Shown: in pieces, positions 1-7,422 of the stretch
Numbering within the stretch: the first letter of the stretch is position 1
How the letters are laid out: each line of letters starts with the position of its first letter
Assembly: GCA_025934455.1 (NCBI GenBank)
Contig: JAICYA010000038.1
Coordinates: 1-9,897, forward strand
DNA from: Rudaea sp.
GTDB lineage: Bacteria; Pseudomonadota; Gammaproteobacteria; Xanthomonadales; Rhodanobacteraceae
DNA: 9,897 nt
Direction: 5' to 3'
Notes under the pieces: model-generated
The model's database searches: none
What the model was told of the DNA's origin: nothing
The model's input: only the letters and a program-made list of their open reading frames with translations
Translations under genes and position numbers: made by a program

Positions 1-623
1 CCGTCAAGGTCGAAGCGGTGTGTGGCGGGACGGTGCGTATGGCCATGAATCAGGCGGCGCACGCCGTGTTCGCGCATGGCCGCTTCGACGGCGGCCTGGT
101 TCACGTCCATGATCTCGGGTTTCGCCGAGGCGGTGTGCCTGCGGCTTTCGCCCCGCGCCTGCGCGGCAAAGGCACGGCGCTCGGCCAGCGGCTTGGCGAG
201 GAAGGCGCGCTGCCAGTCTGGATCGCGCACGAGTTTGCGAAACTGCAAATACGCCGCATCGTCGGTACACAGGGTGTCGCCGTGCATCAGCAGCGTGCGT
301 TTGCCGCTGAGTTCGATAACGAACGGATCTTCGAGAACGGTCATGCCGGCGCGCTCGGCATAGTCCGCGCCCAGCAGGAAATCGCGGTTGCCGTGCATGA
401 AGTACACCGGCACGCCGGCCTCGCGAACCTTGCGCGTGGCACGCGCCACGCGCGCGTTCAGCGGCGCGTCGTCGTCGTCGCCGATGTAGCTCTCGAACAG
501 GTCGCCGAGGATATACAGCGCCTGGACTTCGGTGGCCTGCGTCGCGAGCAGGTTCTCGAACGCCTCGACGATGCGCGGGCGCGCATCGTCGAGGTGCAGG
601 TCGGAGATGAAAAGCGTTGCCAT
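1..623 (-). CDS. lpxH: UDP-2,3-diacylglucosamine diphosphatase LpxH (3' end beyond window)
   Basis: LpxH hydrolyses UDP-2,3-diacylglucosamine to lipid X plus UMP, the fourth step of lipid A synthesis. It acts at the cytoplasmic face of the inner membrane and needs Mn2+. From the ATG at 623 there are 207 full codons in the window; the family is about 240 residues, so roughly the last 35 are cut off by the window edge. The calcineurin-like metallophosphoesterase motifs are all present: SDLHL (D8, H10), GDLFE (D41), GNRD (N79), HGD (H114) and HGHTH (H195, H197). These fall at the same residue numbers as I recall for the E. coli enzyme, which fixes the start. No clear Shine-Dalgarno precedes it. 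It begins 22 bases after the cyclophilin stop, so it is probably cotranscribed with it; a cyclophilin gene next to lpxH is also seen in E. coli (ppiB-lpxH). Identification is firm. Confidence 0.96.
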   Translation of the reverse strand, partial: MATLFISDLHLDDARPRIVEAFENLLATQATEVQALYILGDLFESYIGDDDDAPLNARVARATRKVREAGVPVYFMHGNRDFLLGADYAERAGMTVLEDPFVIELSGKRTLLMHGDTLCTDDAAYLQFRKLVRDPDWQRAFLAKPLAERRAFAAQARGESRRHTASAKPEIMDVNQAAVEAAMREHGVRRLIHGHTHRPATHRFDLD

Positions 624-645
624 GCGCGGCGGAATCGGCGCGCGA

Positions 646-1290
646 TTACTGCACCACGCTGGCCTTCTCGATCACGATCGGCGTTTTCGGCACGTCGCTG
701 ACGAACGGACCCTGCGGACCGGTTTCCACGGCCTTGATCTTGTCGACCACATCCATGCCGGCGACGACCTTGCCGAACACGGCGTAGCCCCACGACACCG
801 GGCCGTTGGCGTCGGCGACGTAATCCAGACGCTTGTTGTCGACGACGTTGATGAAGAACTCCGCCGCTGCCGAATTCGGATCGGCAGTGCGTGCCATCGC
901 GACCGTGCCGTTCAAGTTGGACAGGCCGTTGTTGGCTTCGTTGCGGATTGGCGCGTGCGGGTGCTTGCGCTGCAAATCCTTGGTCCAGCCGCCGCCCTGG
1001 ATCATGAAATTGTTGATGACGCGGTGGAAGACGGTGCCGTCGTAGAAACCTTCCTTGACGTACTGCAGGAAATTCTCGACGGTCTTCGGCGCCTTGTCCG
1101 GATACAACTCGAGGGTGATGTCACCCATGCTGGTGTGCAGCAGCACCTTGGGATTGGCTGCCGGCGCCGGCGCGGACGTCTCGGCTTTGGCGGGTTCGGC
1201 AGACTTCGCCGCCGGTTTCGCGGCGGGCGCAGCCGCGAACGCGGCAACGGGAACGAGCAGGGCAAGCGCGCAAATCAGGCGTTTGAACAT
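646..1290 (-). CDS. ppiA: Periplasmic cyclophilin-type peptidyl-prolyl isomerase
   Basis: A 214-residue cyclophilin that catalyses cis/trans isomerisation of prolyl bonds, probably in the periplasm. Residues 1-19 form a signal peptide (MFKR, then a hydrophobic core ending in AFA-A). Residues 20-47 are a low-complexity Ala/Pro/Lys/Glu linker. The cyclophilin domain covers about 48-213. Visible motifs are [14 protein letters not shown] (catalytic R90, Q98), [22 protein letters not shown] and WGYAVFGKV with W167 at the ligand-pocket tryptophan position. The domain resembles both E. coli PpiA (periplasmic) and PpiB (cytosolic); the signal peptide favours PpiA. A good ribosome site, TGGAG, lies 5 bases before the ATG (1296-1300, complement). 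It sits between ppx (71-base gap) and lpxH (22 bases), and the lpxH neighbourhood is the one PpiB occupies in E. coli. Function is firm; the choice of symbol is less so. Confidence 0.94.
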   Translation of the reverse strand: MFKRLICALALLVPVAAFAAAPAAKPAAKSAEPAKAETSAPAPAANPKVLLHTSMGDITLELYPDKAPKTVENFLQYVKEGFYDGTVFHRVINNFMIQGGGWTKDLQRKHPHAPIRNEANNGLSNLNGTVAMARTADPNSAAAEFFINVVDNKRLDYVADANGPVSWGYAVFGKVVAGMDVVDKIKAVETGPQGPFVSDVPKTPIVIEKASVVQ

Positions 1291-1322
1291 GATGGCTCCA
1301 GGGACTGAAAAACGGGAAACGC

Positions 1323-1328
1323 ATGATA
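1323..1328 (-). promoter_or_regulatory. Possible -10 element for ppiA-lpxH in the 71-base ppx-ppiA gap
   Basis: Read on the minus strand the gap contains TATCAT, five of six bases of the sigma-70 -10 consensus, about 33 bases before the ppiA ATG. No convincing -35 lies 16-18 bases upstream. It would allow ppiA-lpxH to be transcribed apart from the polyphosphate genes. The gap shows no proper terminator: only a short hairpin (CGCGAA/TTCGCG, 1349-1361) with a one-base centre and no T tract just after the ppx stop. Confidence 0.2.
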
Positions 1329-1361
1329 CGCAGATTGACGGCGAAGTGCGCGAAATTCGCG

Positions 1362-2900
1362 TTATGCGGCGGCGATTTGCAGCTTGATATCCAGCGATTT
1401 CAGATAGCCGCGCTCCTGCTCCAGGTCCGCGCCGGTCAGCGGGTGCGCACCCAGCCAGGTGCGGGGCAGGGTCAGTTGCAAGGTCGTGCCGTCGGCACTC
1501 AGCACGGCCGGCGGCGGAGCGGTCGGCTCGCGTGAGCGCTGCAACAGCACGGCGAGGCGCAGCAGGGCGATGGCGCGCGATGCCGGCTGGCGCAGGCGTT
1601 CGGGCAGCGCGCGCACCGCGGCCACGTCGGGCTTGCGGCGCTGGCAGCGCAGCAGCACGGCGAGCACCTGCTGTTCGTGGCGTGCAAATCCGGCCAGGTC
1701 CGAATGGCCGACGATATAGGCGCCGTGCTTGTGGTACTGGCTGTGCGCGATGGCCAGGCCGATCTCATGGACGCGTGCGGCCCAACCCAGCCAATCGCGT
1801 TCGGTCTGCCCGAGTTGCCAGGCCGCGGCGACCTGCTCGAACAACGCCAGCGCGCAGGCTTCCACGCGCGCGGCATGCGTGCGGTCGACGGCGTAGCGTT
1901 GCGCCAGCGCGGCGATGCTCGCGCTGCGCGGATCGCGGTGTTCGGCGCGCCCGATCATGTCGTAGAGCAAGCCTTCGCGCATCGAGGTTTCGGCCACGCG
2001 CATGCGCTCGATGCCGAGCGCGGCGAAAGCCGCTTCCAGGATCGCCACGCCGCCGGCAAAAATTCCGGTGCGATCCTCGCTCAGTCCGGGCAAGGCGATA
2101 TCGTCCACGTTGCCGCAGGCGATCACCGCGTCGCGCAGGCGTTCGATGCCCGCGCGCGTGATGCCAGCGTCGCTCCAGCCGTTTTCGCGCAGCACCGCGT
2201 CGATCGCGCGCAGCGTGCCGGACGAGCCGATCGCCTCGTCCCAGCCAAAGGCGCGGTAGTCGGCGGCGAACTGCTGCAATTCCACTGCGATATCGGTTTG
2301 CGCCTGCTGCCAGCGCCTGGGCGTGATCCTGCCGTCGCCGAAGAAACGCAGCGTGCTCGCTACGCAGCCGACTTGCAGGCTTTCCTTCTTTAACGGATCC
2401 AGGTGTTCGCCGATGATGAATTCGGTGCTGCCGCCGCCGATGTCGACGACGAGCCGCCGTCCCGGCGTGTCGGGAATGCCGTGGGCGACACCGAGATAGA
2501 TCAGGCGCGCTTCCTCGCGCCCGGAAACCACTTCGATGGGATGGCCGAGCGCGAGTTCCGCCGGCGCCAGGAACAGTTCCGGCACGCGCAACTGGCGCAC
2601 CGCGTTGGTGGCCACGGCGCGAATGTGCGTGGCCGGCATGCCGCGCAGGCGCTGGCCGAAGCGGGCGAGACAGGCCAGCGCCTTTTCGCGATGGGCATCG
2701 TCGAGGCTGCCGTCGGATTTGAGTCCGGCGGCGAGGCGGACGTTTTCGCGCAGGCGATCGATCACGCGCGGCTCGCCATGCTCGTAACGCGCGACGATGA
2801 GATGGAAGCTGTTCGAGCCGATGTCCGCGGCGGCGAGCAGCTCGCCTTCGCCGATGCGCGGCGAGGCGCCTGCGGCCCTGCTTTTCAGGCTTGCATTCAT
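1362..2900 (-). CDS. ppx: Exopolyphosphatase (Ppx/GppA family)
   Basis: Releases orthophosphate processively from the ends of polyphosphate; GppA relatives also hydrolyse pppGpp. The 512 residues match the usual length of E. coli PPX. The N-terminal half is an actin-like ATPase fold: first phosphate loop [11 protein letters not shown] (26-36), [13 protein letters not shown] with the catalytic acidic pair E129/E130, second phosphate loop [14 protein letters not shown] (151-164), and SSGTLRA (226-232). The C-terminal half (about 320-505) is helical and HD-like, with [20 protein letters not shown] near 378-397. I chose the ATG at 2900: it overlaps the ppk1 stop as ATGA, has GAGG 8 bases upstream (2909-2912), and puts the first phosphate loop at the expected distance. 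The frame stays open upstream to 3449, but that part is only a shadow of ppk1. Translational coupling to ppk1 is likely. PPX rather than GppA is inferred from the ppk1 linkage and the full C-terminal region. Confidence 0.96.
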   Translation of the reverse strand: MNASLKSRAAGASPRIGEGELLAAADIGSNSFHLIVARYEHGEPRVIDRLRENVRLAAGLKSDGSLDDAHREKALACLARFGQRLRGMPATHIRAVATNAVRQLRVPELFLAPAELALGHPIEVVSGREEARLIYLGVAHGIPDTPGRRLVVDIGGGSTEFIIGEHLDPLKKESLQVGCVASTLRFFGDGRITPRRWQQAQTDIAVELQQFAADYRAFGWDEAIGSSGTLRAIDAVLRENGWSDAGITRAGIERLRDAVIACGNVDDIALPGLSEDRTGIFAGGVAILEAAFAALGIERMRVAETSMREGLLYDMIGRAEHRDPRSASIAALAQRYAVDRTHAARVEACALALFEQVAAAWQLGQTERDWLGWAARVHEIGLAIAHSQYHKHGAYIVGHSDLAGFARHEQQVLAVLLRCQRRKPDVAAVRALPERLRQPASRAIALLRLAVLLQRSREPTAPPPAVLSADGTTLQLTLPRTWLGAHPLTGADLEQERGYLKSLDIKLQIAAA

Positions 2901-4969
2901 GGGCACAGCCTCGCCAGCAGCGCGGTCTGTGCCGCATGCGGCGTGTCGTCGCCCGGGGTGGCGCGCACGTAGCGACCGTCGGCTTGCAGCAGCCAGGCCT
3001 GGGTGTTGTCGGCGAGATAGGTTTCCAGGGTTTCGTGGTACACGCGCCGCGCGAGCTCGGTGTCGAGGATGGGAAAGCACACTTCGATCCGGCGCAGCAG
3101 GTTGCGCTCCATCCAGTCCGCGCTGGCGCACCAGGTTTCGGCGTTGCCGCCGTTCGCGAACCAGTACACGCGGCTGTGTTCGAGGAAGCGACCGACGATC
3201 GAGCGCACGCGGATGTTGTCCGAAAGACCCTTCACGCCGGGCCGCAGCGTGCAGGCGCCGCGCACGATCAGGTCGATGCGCACGCCGGCCTGCGATGCCT
3301 TGTAGAGCAGTTCGACCACGCCGGCTTCGTTGAGCGCATTCATCTTTGCCACGATGCGAGCGGGCTTGCCGGCGCGCGCGTGCGCGATCTCGCGCTCGAT
3401 CATTTCCAGAACGCGCTTGTGCAGGGAGAACGGCGATTGCAGCAGGCATTTGAGACGCAGCGCGGGGCCAAGGCCGGAAATCTGCTGGAACAGGTCGTGC
3501 ACGTCGCTGCCGATCTCCGCGTTCGCCGTCATCAGGCCGAGGTCGGTGTACAGGCGCGAGGTCAGGTGATGGTAGTTGCCGGTGGACAGGTGCGTGTATC
3601 GGCGCAGCGTGCCTTGCTCACGGCGCACGATGAGCAGCATCTTGGCGTGGGTCTTGTAGCCGACCACGCCGTAGACCACCTGCACGCCGGCTTCCTGCAG
3701 GCGGTTGGCGAAGGCGATGTTCTGTTCCTCGTCGAAGCGCGCGCGCAGTTCGACGACCACGGTGACGTCCTTGCCCGCGCGCGCCGCGTCGATGAGCAGG
3801 CCGATCATCGGCGAATCGGCGCCGGTGCGGTACAGGGTCTGCTTGATCGCGAGCACGTTCGGATCGGCACTGGCCTGGCGCACCAGCTCGAGCACCGCAC
3901 CGAACGATTCGAACGGATGGTGCAGCAGGATGTCGCGCTCGGCGATCGCCTCGAACAGGTTGCGCTCGGCGGCGAGCGCGTCCGGCATGTGCGGCGTGAA
4001 GCGCGGGAATTTCAGGTCCGGGCGCTCGATCTGGTCGTAGATCGCGACGACGCGGTGGATGTTGACCGGTCCGTTGCAGCGGTAGACCTGGGTCTCGTCC
4101 AGCTCGAAGTTGCGCATCAGGAAATCGGCGACGCTCTTCGGGCAGGTTTCGGAAATCTCCAGGCGCACGGCGCGCGCGAAACCGCGTCCGCGCAATTCGT
4201 CGCGCAAGGCGTGGGCGAGGTCCTCGATTTCCTCCTCGTCGACGAACAGTTCGCTGTTGCGGGTGACGCGGAACGGATACGCACCCTTGACGCGCATGCC
4301 CGGGAACAATTCGTCGACGAACTGCAGCAGGATGCTGGACAGGAACACGAATTCGTAGGGCTGCGTGCAAACTTCCGGCGGCAGGCGCACGAGGCGCGGC
4401 AGCGAACGCGGCGCGCGCACCAGGGCGATGTGGCCTTCGCGGCCGAACGCATCCGTGCCGCGCAGGGCGACGGCGATGTTGAGACTCTTGTTGAGGATGC
4501 GCGGGAACGGGTGCGCGGGATCGAGCCCGAGCGGCGACAGCACCGGCAGCACTTCGCTGCGGAAATAATTCTGCAGCCAGTCGCACTGCCTGGCGGTCCA
4601 GCGCGTGCGCTCGGGAAAGCGGATGCCTTCGCGTTCCATGTCCGGCAGCAGTGCTTCGTTCCACAAGGCATACTGGTCGCGCACCAGTTCCAGCGCGCGC
4701 GTGCGGATGCGGCCCAGCACTTGCGTGGGCGGCAATCCGTCGGGACCGGGAACCGCATCGCCGAACGCGACATGGTGGCGCAGGATCGCGACCTGCACCT
4801 CGAAGAACTCGTCGAGGTTGGAGTTGGCAATGCACAAATAGCGCAGGCGTTCGAGCAGGGGTGCCTGCGTGTCCTGGGCCTGCGCCAGCACGCGCACGTT
4901 GAATTCGAGTTGGGCCAGCTCGCGGTTGAGGTGCAGCTCCGGAGCCTGGGGTTTGCGTCGGGCGGTCAT
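2897..4969 (-). CDS. ppk1: Polyphosphate kinase 1
   Basis: Polymerises the gamma phosphate of ATP into long-chain polyphosphate, reversibly, at the inner membrane. The 690 residues match the E. coli enzyme in length. Domain order is N-terminal helical (about 1-110, with NLDEFFEV at 51-58 carrying the ATP-contacting N51), head domain (about 118-300), then two phospholipase-D-like catalytic domains (about 325-490 and 497-670). Key residues are visible at a constant +6 offset from E. coli numbering as I recall it: R381 in LYRTG, R411 in RARFDEEQN, the phosphohistidine H441 in GYKTHAKM, and H598 in RFLEHSR. YTHLSTGNYH (458-467) and IVRGACTLRPGVKGLSD are also conserved. All catalytic positions are intact. 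It follows the M48 protease by 38 bases and overlaps ppx by 4, so synthesis and breakdown of polyphosphate are encoded on one message. No obvious Shine-Dalgarno precedes the ATG. Confidence 0.98.
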   Translation of the reverse strand: MTARRKPQAPELHLNRELAQLEFNVRVLAQAQDTQAPLLERLRYLCIANSNLDEFFEVQVAILRHHVAFGDAVPGPDGLPPTQVLGRIRTRALELVRDQYALWNEALLPDMEREGIRFPERTRWTARQCDWLQNYFRSEVLPVLSPLGLDPAHPFPRILNKSLNIAVALRGTDAFGREGHIALVRAPRSLPRLVRLPPEVCTQPYEFVFLSSILLQFVDELFPGMRVKGAYPFRVTRNSELFVDEEEIEDLAHALRDELRGRGFARAVRLEISETCPKSVADFLMRNFELDETQVYRCNGPVNIHRVVAIYDQIERPDLKFPRFTPHMPDALAAERNLFEAIAERDILLHHPFESFGAVLELVRQASADPNVLAIKQTLYRTGADSPMIGLLIDAARAGKDVTVVVELRARFDEEQNIAFANRLQEAGVQVVYGVVGYKTHAKMLLIVRREQGTLRRYTHLSTGNYHHLTSRLYTDLGLMTANAEIGSDVHDLFQQISGLGPALRLKCLLQSPFSLHKRVLEMIEREIAHARAGKPARIVAKMNALNEAGVVELLYKASQAGVRIDLIVRGACTLRPGVKGLSDNIRVRSIVGRFLEHSRVYWFANGGNAETWCASADWMERNLLRRIEVCFPILDTELARRVYHETLETYLADNTQAWLLQADGRYVRATPGDDTPHAAQTALLARLCP

Positions 4970-5007
4970 CTGCCCGGCATGATACCGAAAGCGCGCCAGC
5001 GCAGGTT

Positions 5008-6675
5008 TCAGTTTCGTTTCAGTGCGAGCTTGCCTTGGTCGGCTGGCTTGATCTTGTGCCGGCGCAGTTCCAGCACCACCGGCGTGATCTGCGCTATGCG
5101 CGCCTCGATGCGCGCGCGCTGGTAGTAGTCGAGGTCGCTGCGCTTGGTCAGATCCTTGAGCTGATTCAGCGCGTCTTCGGCGCGGCCGTTCAGATAGGCC
5201 GCGTCGGCATGCGCCTCGCCCGCGCGCACATGGTCGCCGGCCAGTTCGCAGGCGCGCGCGAACACGGTCTGCAGGTCGGGATCCTCGTCATCGTTCGACA
5301 ACTGCGGACGCAGGATTTTTTGCGCCAGCCTGGCGCTGGCCAGGTCGTTGACCTGCAGCAGCGCCTGCGCATGCGCGAGCACGAGGGCGCGGTTGTCGGG
5401 ATAGTCGCCTTCCAGTGCGGTGTAACGCTTGAGCGCCGCATCGCGCGCGCCGGACATCGCCTCGGCGCTGCCCGCGGCCAGTTGCAGCACCAGTTGATCC
5501 GGATGTTCGCTGGCGAGTTTGCCGGCGAGCGGCACGGCCTTCTTGGCCTCGCCGGCACGCACCAGCGCAAGCACCTGGCCGTAGCGGTTCGGAACGGTGT
5601 CGAATCCCGGTGTATTTTGCAGGTTGTCGGCGTAATAAGTGGCGCTATGCGTCGGCTGGGTCGAGGCCAGCACGCGCACGCGCTCGCGCATGAGCTCGTA
5701 ATAGGCTTCCGAGCGTGCGCGCTGTTGCGCCGGGGTTTCGGAAGGTCGCGCCAGCTCCGCCGCCATCGCGCTGGAACTGATGTGGCTGCCAGGGAAACGC
5801 AGCAGCGGCGATACCTGCGCACCGATCGTGCGTGCGCTGGCCAGGGCGGCGCGGCGCTGCACTTCTTCCTTCTCCACGACCAGCGCGCGTTCCTTGGCCT
5901 CGCTGATGCGCTTGAGCGTGACCGGATGGTCCATCAACAACGCCGGCACGTCGTTCTCGTCGAAGCCCGGCCGCAGCGCCCGCTGCATGCGCTGGAAGAA
6001 TTCAGCCATCGCGTCCGGGTCGAAATTCGCCTTGGCCAGGGTCTGGATGCCGACGCGGTCGGCTTCTTCCTCGTCGGCGCGGGTGAAGTTGATCTGCATC
6101 TGCTGCGCCAGGCCCGTGGCCGTGGCGATCGCACCCATGTCTGCGTTGCTCGTGCTGTAGGGGCTCGATTTCGCCGAAGCGACGATTGCGCCGACCATCG
6201 CCAGCACCATCAGCGGCGCGTATTTCTGCTCGGCCTCGACGGTGCGCACCAGGTGCTGTTGGGTGATGTGCGAAATCTCGTGGGCGAGTACGGCGGCGAG
6301 TTCGTCTTCGCCCGTGGTCGTGGTGATGAGTCCCGCGTTGACGCCGACGAAACCGCCGGGCAGGGCGAACGCGTTGATCGACGGGTCGTTGACGACGAAG
6401 AACGTGAACGGCTGGTTCGGTTGCGGGCTGTAGGAGACGAGGCGATAGCCGAGCGTGTTGATGTAGTCGGTGAGCAGGGCGTCGTCCAGCACCATGCCCT
6501 GGTTGCGCAACTCGTGCAGCACATAGAAACCGTACTGACGTTGTTCCTCAGGCGAGGCGATCGACGCCGCGGAACTGCCCATGTCCGGCAACTTGGTATC
6601 GACGGCATGCGCCGGCGTGCCGGCCAGCAAGGTGCAGGCAAGGGCGAGTGCGGGGGAAAACAGTGAATTGCGCAT
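5008..6675 (-). CDS. Periplasmic M48 metalloprotease with TPR-like tail (BepA/YfgC type)
   Basis: BepA-type proteases act in the periplasm on outer-membrane protein assembly: they help LptD maturation and degrade stalled substrates at the BAM complex. This copy has 555 residues from the ATG at 6675, against 487 for E. coli BepA. Residues 1-24 are a signal peptide ending in AHA. The zinc site is complete: HEISH (H132, E133, H136) and EEEADRVG with the third ligand E204. LLMDHPVT (H250) aligns with the regulatory histidine-switch loop of BepA. Residues about 320-540 are Ala-rich and helical, consistent with TPR repeats. A start at 6711 would add 12 residues (with RLRYR) before the signal peptide; neither start has a clear Shine-Dalgarno, and I prefer 6675 for its compact signal peptide. 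It heads the ppk1-ppx cluster, 38 bases before ppk1. Membership of M48 is sure; strict BepA orthology is likely but unproven. Confidence 0.93.
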   Translation of the reverse strand: MRNSLFSPALALACTLLAGTPAHAVDTKLPDMGSSAASIASPEEQRQYGFYVLHELRNQGMVLDDALLTDYINTLGYRLVSYSPQPNQPFTFFVVNDPSINAFALPGGFVGVNAGLITTTTGEDELAAVLAHEISHITQQHLVRTVEAEQKYAPLMVLAMVGAIVASAKSSPYSTSNADMGAIATATGLAQQMQINFTRADEEEADRVGIQTLAKANFDPDAMAEFFQRMQRALRPGFDENDVPALLMDHPVTLKRISEAKERALVVEKEEVQRRAALASARTIGAQVSPLLRFPGSHISSSAMAAELARPSETPAQQRARSEAYYELMRERVRVLASTQPTHSATYYADNLQNTPGFDTVPNRYGQVLALVRAGEAKKAVPLAGKLASEHPDQLVLQLAAGSAEAMSGARDAALKRYTALEGDYPDNRALVLAHAQALLQVNDLASARLAQKILRPQLSNDDEDPDLQTVFARACELAGDHVRAGEAHADAAYLNGRAEDALNQLKDLTKRSDLDYYQRARIEARIAQITPVVLELRRHKIKPADQGKLALKRN

Positions 6676-6808
6676 TGCGACACGATAGCGCAGACGGCCA
6701 ATGGCGGCCATTGTCGCGCGTTCGTCGTTTCGCCGGCGTTAATTCGCGGCGCAGACGCCGTCGCCGGCACGTGGGACAATAGGCACGGGCTTTTTTGCGT
6801 GATGCGCC
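6676..6808. other. Divergent intergenic region between the M48 protease and grxC
   Basis: About 130 bases must hold the promoters for both directions. It contains an inverted repeat of CGCCGGC(G) at 6731-6738 and 6762-6768, a CACGTG hexamer, a GACAATA string (6775-6781) that could serve as a weak plus-strand -10 without a good -35, and a run of six T (6791-6796) 12 bases before the grxC ATG. No Shine-Dalgarno is visible for either flanking gene. I cannot name a specific regulator site. Confidence 0.4.
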
Positions 6809-7069
6809 ATGCCGAAGATCGAAATGTACACCAGTGCCAACTGCGCTTATTGCGTGGCGGCGAAGAACTTGTTGAAGAGCAAGGGCCTGGATTACGCCGA
6901 AATCCGCATCGACGCGGATCCGGTGCGACGCGAGGAAATGCTCGCGCGCGCACAACGGCGCACGGTACCGCAAATTTTTGTAAACGATCGCCTCGTCGGC
7001 GGCTACGAGGACCTCGTCGCGGCCGAGCGCAGCGGCGAGCTGGCCAAACTGATCGGGAGCGGGGCATGA
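6809..7069 (+). CDS. grxC: Class I glutaredoxin (Grx3 type) with CAYC active site
   Basis: A small glutathione-dependent thiol-disulfide oxidoreductase of the cytosol, reducing protein disulfides and glutathionylated proteins. The 86-residue length is typical of GrxC. Visible features are the beta1 strand KIEMYT, the active site CAYC (C12, C15), the cis-proline loop TVPQIF (52-57), and the glutathione-binding GGYEDL (64-69). The usual class I active site is CPYC; here the proline is alanine, and the codons (tgc gct tat tgc) leave no ambiguity. Both cysteines are kept, so dithiol chemistry remains possible, but removing the proline should change the redox potential or substrate choice. The gene has no clear Shine-Dalgarno; its leader carries a T-run. 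It overlaps the next gene by 4 bases (ATGA), so the two are translated together. Confidence 0.94.
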   Translation: MPKIEMYTSANCAYCVAAKNLLKSKGLDYAEIRIDADPVRREEMLARAQRRTVPQIFVNDRLVGGYEDLVAAERSGELAKLIGSGA

Positions 7070-7422
7070 GCGGCAAGCGCGTGGAGGAATTCGTCGCATT
7101 CCGCAAGCGCATGAACGAACGCATCCTCGAGCACGACAACCAGGTCGTGCGGCGCTTCTTCGCGCTGGATACGCAAACCTACAAGGAGAGTGCCCTGCCG
7201 GCGAAGACGAAGGAAATGCTCGGCCTCGTCTCTTCACTGGTGCTGCGCTGCGACGATTGCATCGGCTACCACGTCGCCGAATGCAGGAACGCCGGGGTGA
7301 CGCGCGACGAATTCTTCGAGATTTTCAGCGTCGGTCTCGTCGTCGGCGGTTCGATCGTGATCCCGCACTTGCGCCGTGCGGTGGACTTCCTGGACGAACT
7401 CGAAGGCGCGGCTAAGGCGTAA
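7066..7422 (+). CDS. AhpD-like carboxymuconolactone decarboxylase-fold protein
   Basis: A 118-residue protein of the CMD/AhpD superfamily. The diagnostic segment is KEMLGLVSSLVLRCDDC (49-65) followed by IGYHV, giving E50, C62, C65 and H69, the pattern ExxxL...CxxCxxxH that builds the peroxidase/thiol active site in AhpD. A second conserved histidine is at IPHLRRAV (H101). Family members are all-helical and oligomerise; known ones reduce peroxides or lipoyl-adapter thiols, while others are decarboxylases lacking the CxxC. With both cysteines present, a thiol-redox role is favoured over decarboxylation. The ATG at 7066 overlaps the glutaredoxin stop as ATGA and has GGGAG six bases upstream. The frame is open upstream to 6799, but that is a shadow of grxC. 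The 3' end overlaps the convergent secreted-protein gene by 11 bases. The precise substrate is unknown. Confidence 0.93.
   Translation: MSGKRVEEFVAFRKRMNERILEHDNQVVRRFFALDTQTYKESALPAKTKEMLGLVSSLVLRCDDCIGYHVAECRNAGVTRDEFFEIFSVGLVVGGSIVIPHLRRAVDFLDELEGAAKA

Noticed and set aside
1349..1361. Palindrome CGCGAAATTCGCG after ppx as an intrinsic terminator
   Set aside because: The centre is a single base, too tight for a hairpin loop without unpairing the A/T pairs, and no T tract follows.
2901..3449. A 183-residue N-terminal extension of ppx
   Set aside because: It is an Arg-rich out-of-frame reading of ppk1; the ATG at 2900 has a Shine-Dalgarno, the ATGA overlap and the right family length.
2891..5125. 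A 744-codon open frame on the plus strand opposite ppk1
   Set aside because: It mirrors ppk1 codon by codon, a standard effect of high-GC third positions. Its translation shows no domain, while the minus-strand frame has every PPK1 catalytic residue.
5035..6666. A 543-codon open frame on the plus strand opposite the M48 protease gene
   Set aside because: Same high-GC antisense effect; the real gene has the signal peptide and HEISH zinc site on the minus strand.
6731..6796. CGCCGGC inverted repeat plus T6 run upstream of grxC as a terminator or attenuator
   Set aside because: The T run is 22 bases beyond the repeat, and the bases directly before it form no stem; GC-rich short repeats are common in this genome.
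6799..7065. An 89-residue N-terminal extension of the AhpD-like protein
   Set aside because: It is grxC read in another frame; the ATG at 7066 has GGGAG upstream and gives the normal family length.
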